A DNA stretch of 64,000 bases from Acidimicrobiales bacterium (GTDB lineage Bacteria; Actinomycetota; Acidimicrobiia; Acidimicrobiales; Aldehydirespiratoraceae): the NCBI GenBank assembly GCA_033344915.1, contig JAWPML010000001.1, forward strand, positions 2,476,369 to 2,540,368, in the 5' to 3' direction. The notes beneath the pieces were generated by a model, which had not been told where the DNA came from, ran no database searches, and saw only the letters and a list, made by a program, of their open reading frames with translations. A program made the position numbers and the translations under genes. Below are positions 58,041 to 64,000 of this stretch, one piece after another. Position 1 is the stretch's first letter. Each line of letters begins with the position of its first letter.

Positions 58041-58071
58041 CCCGGCATTCTGACCTCTAGTGTTTGCCGGG
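58041..58071. promoter_or_regulatory. Inverted repeat in the leader of the methyltransferase operon
   Basis: CCCGGCA (58041-58047) and TGCCGGG (58065-58071) form a 7-bp inverted repeat with a 17-base spacer. A TAGTGT at 58058-58063 inside the spacer could be a -10 element, giving a leader of about 85 bases. Confidence 0.35.
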
Positions 58072-58101
58072 AGCCGCGTGTCTGTTTCATGATACGGTAC
58101 G

Positions 58102-58118
58102 GTTCCACGATGCGGAAC
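58102..58118. promoter_or_regulatory. Putative operator GTTCC-N7-GGAAC
   Basis: An inverted repeat 38-54 bases before the GTG of the corrinoid protein gene, just downstream of two overlapping TACGGT hexamers (58093 and 58098). The position fits a repressor site controlling the operon; the regulator is not encoded in the window. Confidence 0.4.
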
Positions 58119-58155
58119 AGAGTCGAGCCCTCCAACGCCTTTCGGAGCACCAGAA

Positions 58156-58863
58156 GTGAGTGACCAACCCGACGAGAACGACGAGGACGAGATCGATCTC
58201 AACGCCCTCAGCGATGAGGACCTCACGGCCCAGATGCACGACGACCTCTACGACGGTCTGGCCGACGAGATCGACGAAGGAACCCGCATCCTGCTCGGCC
58301 GCGGGTGGTCGGCGGACAAGGTGCTCAACGACGCCCTGGTCGAGGGCATGCGCATCGTCGGCATCGACTTCCGCGACGGCATCCTCTTCGTCCCCGAGGT
58401 CCTGCTCGCCGCGAACGCGATGAAGGCCGGCATGGCGATCCTGCGCCCGCTCCTCGCGGAGACCGGCGCGGAGCCCATCGGCACCGTCATCATCGGCACG
58501 GTGAAGGGCGACATCCACGACATCGGGAAGAACCTCGTCGGCATGATGCTCGAGGGCGCGGGATTCGAGGTCCACAATCTCGGCATCAACACCGATGTCG
58601 ACGAGTTCCTCGCCGCGATCGAGGAGCACAAGCCCGACATCATCGGCATGTCCGCCCTGCTCACCACGACCATGCCGTACATGAAGGTCGTGATCGACAC
58701 GCTCGTCGAGAAGGGCATGCGCGACGACTACATCGTGATCGTCGGCGGCGCGCCGCTCAACGAGGAGTTCGGCGAGGCCATCGGCGCCGACGCGTACTGC
58801 CGCGACGCGGCGGTCGCGGCCGAGACGGCATCGTCGTTGGTGCGGGCCCGACGGGCTGCGTAG
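58156..58863 (+). CDS. Corrinoid (B12-binding) methyl carrier protein, MtbC/MttC-like
   Basis: 235 residues. An N-terminal helical cap (~30-110) is followed by a Rossmann B12 domain with GDIHDIGKN, the DxHxxG motif whose His ligates cobalt, then [14 protein letters not shown] and [11 protein letters not shown]. It carries methyl groups between the MttB-type and pterin-dependent methyltransferases of this operon. The first ~25 residues are strongly acidic ([10 protein letters not shown]...), unlike most relatives I know. GTG 58156 has a GGAG upstream. It is the first gene of the operon. Confidence 0.93.
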   Translation: MSDQPDENDEDEIDLNALSDEDLTAQMHDDLYDGLADEIDEGTRILLGRGWSADKVLNDALVEGMRIVGIDFRDGILFVPEVLLAANAMKAGMAILRPLLAETGAEPIGTVIIGTVKGDIHDIGKNLVGMMLEGAGFEVHNLGINTDVDEFLAAIEEHKPDIIGMSALLTTTMPYMKVVIDTLVEKGMRDDYIVIVGGAPLNEEFGEAIGADAYCRDAAVAAETASSLVRARRAA

Positions 58864-58869
58864 ACCATC

Positions 58870-59487
58870 ATGGCCGGGTCGCCGCGCGTGCTCATCCTGG
58901 CGTGCGGTGCGCTGGCTCGGGAGATCCGCGACGTCGCGCGGCTCCATGAGTTCGACAACGTCACCCTCGAATGCCTTCCCGCCTCACTGCACATGACCCC
59001 GCAACACATCACCCCCGCCGTCCGCACCCGCCTCGACCGACGCATCGCCGACTTCGACCGCGTGCTCGTCGGATACGCCGACTGCGGCACGGCCGGTGCC
59101 CTCGTCGACCTCTGCGGCGAGTACCGCGCGAACGGGGCGAACATCGAGATGATGCCGGGTGCGCACTGCTACCAGTTCTTCGCCGGGGGCGACGTGTTCA
59201 CCGCGATGCACGACGCCGATCCGACCGCCTTCTACCTCACCGACTATCTGGTGAAGCACTTCGAGCGGCTGATCATCGCCGGCCTCGGCATCGCGGAGCA
59301 CCCGGAGCTCGAGTCCCTGTACTTCGGCAACTACACGAAGATGATCTATCTCGCCCAGACCGACGACCCGGTGCTGGACGAGAAGGCGCGCGCCGCCGCC
59401 GATCGACTCGGTCTCGAGTTCTCCCGGGTCGCCACGGGCTACGGCGAGCTCGAGTCCGAGGTGCTGGAGGTCGCCCGCCATGGCTAG
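58870..59487 (+). CDS. DUF1638 family protein
   Basis: 205 residues. It begins RVLILACGALAREI and has LHMTPQHI, VGYADCGTAGAL, PGAHCYQFFAG and FYLTDYLVKHFE, the blocks of DUF1638. Conserved Cys and His residues (ACGAL, ADCGT, GAHCY) could bind a metal or act in thiol chemistry. No function is established. It lies 6 bases after the corrinoid gene and overlaps the next gene by eight, so it is part of the methyltransfer system. Confidence 0.88.
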   Translation: MAGSPRVLILACGALAREIRDVARLHEFDNVTLECLPASLHMTPQHITPAVRTRLDRRIADFDRVLVGYADCGTAGALVDLCGEYRANGANIEMMPGAHCYQFFAGGDVFTAMHDADPTAFYLTDYLVKHFERLIIAGLGIAEHPELESLYFGNYTKMIYLAQTDDPVLDEKARAAADRLGLEFSRVATGYGELESEVLEVARHG

Positions 59488-59821
59488 ACGCGGTCGCCGG
59501 GCCGGACCGGGCCTCACCACCATCTACTGGCGCGACATCCCCGCCCAGATCACCGCCACCACCGCGGAGGGCGGCACCGAGAAGGTGCTGCTGGAGCCGC
59601 GGTTCCAGCACGCAATCGACCGAGCCGCCCACGTGGCCGGACTCACCGACACCAACGACTACGTGCAGCAGTGGCGCCGGGTGCAACGCACCCTCGACGG
59701 CGACGCCGCCGAAGCCGCCCAACAGGCCGCGGACACGATCCATTCCACCTACCCCAGAGACCGCCTGGAGGCCCTCGTGGCATCGGGCGGGCTCGAGCCC
59801 GATGGAGGGCAAGACCAGTGA
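59480..59821 (+). CDS. 'Virulence factor' domain protein (PF13769-like) of the methyltransfer operon
   Basis: 113 residues. TTIYWRDIPAQITA near the start, VLLEPRFQHAIDRAA, and DYVQQWRR are typical of the small protein family labelled 'virulence factor', a name with little functional meaning. The N-terminus is basic (ARRGRRAGPG). It is locked between DUF1638 and the pterin methyltransferase by overlaps of 8 and 4 bases. A chaperone or assembly role is an inference. Confidence 0.8.
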   Translation: MARRGRRAGPGLTTIYWRDIPAQITATTAEGGTEKVLLEPRFQHAIDRAAHVAGLTDTNDYVQQWRRVQRTLDGDAAEAAQQAADTIHSTYPRDRLEALVASGGLEPDGGQDQ

Positions 59822-60729
59822 CCGAGACCGTCATCAGTTCCGCAACGAAGGAAGTCGTCCTCGGCTTCGATCGCCCGTTCGTCATGATCGGCGAGCGCAT
59901 CAACCCGACCGGCCGCAAGCTCCTCGCCGAGGAGATGAAGAGCGGCGACTTCAGCCGGGTCGAGGCGGACGCCATCGCCCAGGTCGAGGCGGGCGCCCAC
60001 ATGCTCGACGTGAACGCCGGCATCCCCCTGGCCGACGAGCCGGCCCTGCTGGCCAAGGCGATCCAACTCGTCCAGTCCGTCACGGACGTGCCGCTCGCCA
60101 TCGACTCGTCGATCATCGAGGCGCTCGAGGCGGGCATCGCCGTCTATCAAGGCAAGCCGCTGATCAACTCGGTCACCGGGGAGGACGAGGTGATGGAGCG
60201 CGTCCTGCCCCTCGTCGCCAAGCACGGCGCCGCCGTCGTCGCGATCTCCAACGACGAGACCGGCATCAGTGAGGACCCCGACGTCCGGTTCGAGGTGGCG
60301 AAGAAGATCGTGCATGCGGCGGCCGACCACGGCATCGCGAAGGAGGACGTCGTGGTGGACCCGCTCGTCATGCCGATCGGCGCGATGGGCACCGCCGGCC
60401 AGCAGGTCTTCGCCCTCGTCCGCCGGCTGCGCGAGGAACTGGGCGTCAACACCACCTGTGGCGCCTCGAACGTGAGCTTCGGGCTTCCGAACCGCCACGC
60501 CATCACCGGCACCTTCCTGTCGATGGCCATCGGCGCGGGCATGACCTCCGCGATCATGAGCCCGATGCACGCGGAGGTGAAGAGCGCCATCATGGCCGCC
60601 GACGTGCTGGCCGGACACGACAAGGACTGTGCGGCGTGGATCGGCGAGTTCCGCGACCCGAGTGCCGGCGGCGGCCAGGGCGGGGCCCGTCGCCGCGGAG
60701 GGCGTCGCCGCGGCGGCGCCGCGAGCTAG
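59818..60729 (+). CDS. Methyltetrahydrofolate:corrinoid methyltransferase (pterin-binding, AcsE/MtgA-like)
   Basis: 303 residues. A TIM barrel of the pterin-binding family: VMIGERINPTGRKLLAEEM, AHMLDVNAGIP, LAIDSSIIEALEAG, INSVTGEDE and VVVDPLVMPIG, with TTCGASNVSFGLPNR near the end. It would move methyl from the corrinoid protein to tetrahydrofolate (or the reverse), linking the operon to one-carbon metabolism. The C-terminal ~20 residues are a Gly/Arg-rich tail not needed for the barrel. GTG 59818 overlaps the previous stop. Confidence 0.9.
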   Translation: MTETVISSATKEVVLGFDRPFVMIGERINPTGRKLLAEEMKSGDFSRVEADAIAQVEAGAHMLDVNAGIPLADEPALLAKAIQLVQSVTDVPLAIDSSIIEALEAGIAVYQGKPLINSVTGEDEVMERVLPLVAKHGAAVVAISNDETGISEDPDVRFEVAKKIVHAAADHGIAKEDVVVDPLVMPIGAMGTAGQQVFALVRRLREELGVNTTCGASNVSFGLPNRHAITGTFLSMAIGAGMTSAIMSPMHAEVKSAIMAADVLAGHDKDCAAWIGEFRDPSAGGGQGGARRRGGRRRGGAAS

Positions 60730-60739
60730 CCCGCCGACC

Positions 60740-62770
60740 ATGGAGGCCCGGGACGCGACCGTGATCTTCACCCCTTCGGGGGTGCAGGCCCGCGTGCCGG
60801 AGGGCACCACCCTGCTCGACGCGGCCCGCTCCGTCGCGGTCGACCTGGACTCCACCTGCGGCGGCCGCGGCCTGTGCGGTCGCTGCCAGATCACGCCGTC
60901 GTTCGGTGACTTCGCCAAGTGGGGGATCACCTCCACCACGGACGACATCAGCGAATGGACCACCAGCGAACGCGACTATCGCGGGCGCCGACCGATCACC
61001 GAGGGCAACCGCCTCGGGTGCCAGGCGCTCGTCCGTGGCGATGTCGTCGTCGACGTGCCGGCCGAGTCGCAGGTCCATCGCCCCGTCGTGCGCAAGAAGG
61101 TCGACCTCACCGGCCTCACCCTCGATCCGATGATCACCGCGCGCTACGTCGAACTCCCGACACCGGAGCTGGGCGACGAGCGCACCGATGCCGAGATGCT
61201 GGCCGCCGCCCTCACCGAGGACTGGGGTCTCGGACCGACCCGGGTCGACGCGCGGACGCTCAACGACCTCCAGTCCGCCATCGTCGCCGGTGGTCGCTCG
61301 GTCACGGCGATCGTCCACGCCGACGGTGCCGTGCTCCACGTCCGACCGGGATTCGACGAGACGATCCTCGGACTCGCCATCGACGTCGGCTCCACGACGA
61401 TCGCGGCGTATCTCGTCGACCTCGCCAGCGGCGAGGTCGTCGCCGGGGGCGGCGCCATGAATCCCCAGATCCGCTTCGGTGAGGACCTGATGAGCCGGGT
61501 CTCGTACGTGATGATGAACCCCGGCGGCGAGCGGGAGCTCACCTCGGCCGTCCGCGGCGCGCTCGACGGCATCGTCTCCGAACTCGCCACCGATCTGGAC
61601 GAGGACGAGACCACCCTGCGGCGCCGCATCCACGACGTCGTGCTCGTCGGCAACCCCGTCATGCACCACCTCCTGCTCGGCATCGACCCGACGCCGCTCG
61701 GCGCGGCGCCGTTCACGCTCACGGTCGGCACCGCGGTCGACCTGCGAGCCGAGGAGCTCGACCTCGACCTCCCGTTCGCGCGAGCGCACGTCGGGCCACT
61801 GATTGCCGGTCACGTCGGCGCCGACGCGGCCGCGGCCATGCTCAACGAGGGCACTCACCGAGCCGAGAGCCCCCAGCTCATGGTCGACGTCGGCACCAAC
61901 GCGGAGCTGGTGCTCGGGGCCGGCGATCGGACCTACGCCGCCTCGTCACCGACAGGCCCCGCGTTCGAGGGCGCCCAGATCAGCTGCGGCATGCGCGCCA
62001 CCGCGGGCGCGATCGAACGGATCCGGATCGACCGGACCACCTACGAAGCCCGGTACAAGGTGATCGGCTCCGATCTGTGGAGCGACGACCCGGGCTTCGC
62101 CGCGGACACCGCCAAGCTCGACATCGCCGGTCTCTGCGGCTCCGCCATCATCGAGGTCATCGGCGAGATGTTCCTGGCCGGTGTCTGCGACCACAACGGC
62201 GTGGTGCAGGGGGCACTGACGGCCACCACGGACCGCGTGCGCCCCGAGGACCGGACCTTCCGCTATGTCATCCGGGACGCCACCGACACCTCGCCCGAGC
62301 TGGCGATCACGCAGAACGACGTGCGCCAGATCCAGCTCGCCGGCTCCGCCCTGCGCGCCGGGATCGACCTGCTCATGGAACACGCAGGCGTGACGGAGAT
62401 CCACGACGTCCGCCTCGCCGGCGCCTTCGGGGCCCACATCGACCCGGTGTACGCGCTGGTCCTCGGCCTCGTGCCCGACGGCCCGGTGGAAGGCGTGCGG
62501 GCGGTCGGCAACGCCTCGGGGGCCGGCGCGATCCGCATGCTGGTGAGCGCCGAGCAGCGCGCCGAGGTGGCGGCCGCCGTGCGCTCGATCGAGAAGATCG
62601 AGACCGCGACCGAGCCGCGCTTCCAGGAGTTGTTCGTCGCGGCCATGGCGTTCCCCCACGACACCGCGCCGAGCCCGCATCTGGCGAAGGTGGTCGAGCT
62701 GCCCGAACGCGTCGCCGCGTCCGACTCCGGCCGGCCCCGGCGCCGCCGTCGTTCGACGGGTTCGCCATGA
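60740..62770 (+). CDS. RACo/RamA-like reductive activator of corrinoid proteins (2Fe-2S plus ASKHA)
   Basis: 676 residues. An N-terminal plant-type ferredoxin domain with CGGRGLCGRCQ and a fourth Cys in LGCQAL (~30-95) is followed by a linker and the DUF4445 ASKHA ATPase domain: LAIDVGSTTIAAYLVDL, VVLVGNPVMHHLLLG, LMVDVGTNAELVLG and VRLAGAFGAHIDP. Such proteins use ATP to reduce inactive Co(II) corrinoid to Co(I). The C-terminus ends in a short Arg-rich run. It overlaps the MttB-type gene by four bases. Confidence 0.92.
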   Translation: MEARDATVIFTPSGVQARVPEGTTLLDAARSVAVDLDSTCGGRGLCGRCQITPSFGDFAKWGITSTTDDISEWTTSERDYRGRRPITEGNRLGCQALVRGDVVVDVPAESQVHRPVVRKKVDLTGLTLDPMITARYVELPTPELGDERTDAEMLAAALTEDWGLGPTRVDARTLNDLQSAIVAGGRSVTAIVHADGAVLHVRPGFDETILGLAIDVGSTTIAAYLVDLASGEVVAGGGAMNPQIRFGEDLMSRVSYVMMNPGGERELTSAVRGALDGIVSELATDLDEDETTLRRRIHDVVLVGNPVMHHLLLGIDPTPLGAAPFTLTVGTAVDLRAEELDLDLPFARAHVGPLIAGHVGADAAAAMLNEGTHRAESPQLMVDVGTNAELVLGAGDRTYAASSPTGPAFEGAQISCGMRATAGAIERIRIDRTTYEARYKVIGSDLWSDDPGFAADTAKLDIAGLCGSAIIEVIGEMFLAGVCDHNGVVQGALTATTDRVRPEDRTFRYVIRDATDTSPELAITQNDVRQIQLAGSALRAGIDLLMEHAGVTEIHDVRLAGAFGAHIDPVYALVLGLVPDGPVEGVRAVGNASGAGAIRMLVSAEQRAEVAAAVRSIEKIETATEPRFQELFVAAMAFPHDTAPSPHLAKVVELPERVAASDSGRPRRRRRSTGSP

Positions 62771-64000
62771 GCGAGACCGACGCCCGGCGCGGACGCCGCG
62801 GCGGCGGCCGGGCGGCGCGACAGGCCGCGCGGGCCGAGGTCGGCGGCGAGACCGTCGCGTATCTCGAACGCCGGCTCGCGCCGGTCGACATGCTCGACGA
62901 GGAGGGCCTCGCCCGGATCGAGGCCAACGCGGAGATCATCCTCAGCGAGGTGGGCATCGCGTTCCAGGACTTCCCCGAGGCGCTCGACCTGCTCCGCGAC
63001 GCCGGCGCGGACGTGGACGGCGAGCTCGTGCGCTTCCCCGCCGGCATGTGCCGCGAGATCGTGCAGACCAACGCACCGACATCGTTCGTCCAGCACGCCC
63101 GCAATCCCGCCCGCAGCGTGAAGATCGGCGACAACTGCACGGTGTTCGCGCCGAACTACGGGTCGCCGTTCGCCTTCGATCTCGACAAGGGCCGGCGCTA
63201 CGCGTCGCTCGCCGACTTCGAGAACGCCGTCCGCCTCACCTACATGCTTCCCCACCTGCACCACTCCGGCGGCACGGTGTGCGAGCCGGTCGACATTCCC
63301 GTGAACAAGCGCCACCTCGACATGGTGTATTCGCACATCCGCTACAGCGACAAGCCCTACATGGGCTCGGTCACCGCGCCCGAGCGGGCGGCCGATTCGA
63401 TCGAGCTGAGCCGCATCGCCTTCGGCGGCGACCTCGGCGACCGCACCGTGATGACGTCGCTGATCAACGCGTCCTCGCCGCTGCGCTGGGACGCCACGAT
63501 GCTCGGCGCGGCCACGGAGTACGCCCGCGCCAACCAGGCGGCCATCATCTCGCCGTTCATCCTCGCCGGGGCGATGTCGCCGGTCACGGTCGCCGGGCTC
63601 GCCGCCCAGGCTCTCGCCGAGGCCCTGTCGGGCATGGCCTACTACCAGCTGGTCCGGCCGGGCGCGCCGGTCGTCTTCGGCACGTTCGCGTCGTCGATGT
63701 CGATGGCCACCGGGGCGCCGACGTTCGGCACACCCGAAGCCGGGCAGGCCATCAACGTGATGGCATCGCTCGCCCGCCGGGTCGGGGTGCCGTTCCGGTC
63801 CGGTGGCCAGTTCACGTCGTCGAAGTACCCCGATGCCCAGGCCGCGTACGAGTCGGCATCGACCATCCTCCCCACCGTCGAAGCGGGCGTGAACTTCGTG
63901 CTCCACGCCGCCGGGTGGCAGGAAGGCGGCCTCACCCTCGGGTTCGAGAAGCTGATCATGGACGCCGACCAGCTCGGCATGATGGGGGTCTACGCCCGCG
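62767..64000 (+). CDS. MttB-family methylamine/betaine:corrinoid methyltransferase (3' end outside window)
   Basis: 411 codons are visible from ATG 62767 to the window edge without a stop. Blocks such as LARIEANAEIILSEVGIAFQD, FAPNYGSPFAFDLDKG, MTSLINASSPLRWD and FGTPEAGQAINVMAS match the trimethylamine methyltransferase (MttB) superfamily. No in-frame TAG occurs, so pyrrolysine is absent in the visible part. It is therefore more like the non-Pyl members such as the glycine betaine methyltransferase MtgB. It would demethylate a quaternary amine or related compound onto the corrinoid protein. The N-terminus has an extra Arg/Gly-rich segment. Confidence 0.9.
   Translation, partial: MSETDARRGRRGGGRAARQAARAEVGGETVAYLERRLAPVDMLDEEGLARIEANAEIILSEVGIAFQDFPEALDLLRDAGADVDGELVRFPAGMCREIVQTNAPTSFVQHARNPARSVKIGDNCTVFAPNYGSPFAFDLDKGRRYASLADFENAVRLTYMLPHLHHSGGTVCEPVDIPVNKRHLDMVYSHIRYSDKPYMGSVTAPERAADSIELSRIAFGGDLGDRTVMTSLINASSPLRWDATMLGAATEYARANQAAIISPFILAGAMSPVTVAGLAAQALAEALSGMAYYQLVRPGAPVVFGTFASSMSMATGAPTFGTPEAGQAINVMASLARRVGVPFRSGGQFTSSKYPDAQAAYESASTILPTVEAGVNFVLHAAGWQEGGLTLGFEKLIMDADQLGMMGVYAR

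Noticed and set aside
57938-58155. Cobalamin riboswitch upstream of the corrinoid operon
   Set aside because: The leader is short and I see no B12-box-like sequence or the long paired architecture such riboswitches need.
62767-64000. Pyrrolysine (TAG) readthrough in the MttB-family gene
   Set aside because: The visible 411 codons contain no in-frame TAG, and no pyrrolysine genes are present.

Overview
The window is about 69-70% GC by eye and reads as a chromosomal segment of an actinobacterium, most likely of the class Acidimicrobiia (inference). The supporting markers are WhiB and PdtaS with mycobacteria-like linkage, the histidine phosphatase/DUF3090/SCO1664 trio, a mycothiol-type nitroreductase, an F420-linked FrhB protein, DUF3107, an ECF41 sigma factor and a class E sortase. 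Coding density is high and many genes overlap by 1-4 bases. No rRNA, prophage or CRISPR array is present. One tRNA (Arg, CCG) and one intact IS481-family element were found.

Layout. 1-5.5 kb: a truncated gene, tRNA-Arg, a metal-dependent hydrolase, an ECF41 sigma factor coupled to an FAD oxidoreductase, an ApbA-type reductase and a phosphodiesterase. 5.5-10.2 kb: an FrhB-like protein whose stop codon carries an IS481 insertion, a P450, and a DsbA/Rv2466c-type protein with an in-frame TGA in place of its first active-site cysteine, so a probable selenoprotein. 10.2-16.5 kb: a NirK-like multicopper oxidase, a PLP enzyme, uracil-DNA glycosylase and the conserved trio. 16.5-25.6 kb: a possible structured small RNA, etfBA, a lipid kinase, GDPD, whiB, pdtaS, DUF3107, mrp and a SufR-like regulator. 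25.7-35.3 kb: regulators, a DUF3179 lipoprotein, a 1180-residue surface protein with an LAITG sorting signal, and a YceI/cytochrome c/copper monooxygenase fusion. 35.3-42.2 kb: a complete System I cytochrome c maturation operon (ccmABCDEF, thioredoxin, ccmH, ccmI). 42.3-58 kb: sortase E, small lipoproteins, a glycoside hydrolase and glycosyltransferase pair, TetR, NUDIX, TesB, a lytic transglycosylase, an AlkX-type glycosylase, HAD, MFS and leuS. 58.1-64 kb: a six-gene operon for corrinoid-dependent methyl transfer (corrinoid protein, DUF1638, 'virulence factor', methyl-THF methyltransferase, RACo-like activator, MttB-family methyltransferase), cut by the window edge.

How they work together. 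The ccm operon would mature c-type cytochromes such as the CxxCH fusion protein directly downstream. Sortase E could anchor the LAITG protein. The last operon would strip methyl groups from a methylated amine or betaine onto a corrinoid protein and then tetrahydrofolate, with the RACo-like protein reactivating oxidised corrinoid. A recurrent layout, a TANNNT hexamer 6-9 bases before the start codon, marks about nineteen genes as probably leaderless. At three divergent gene pairs the two opposing -10 elements overlap.
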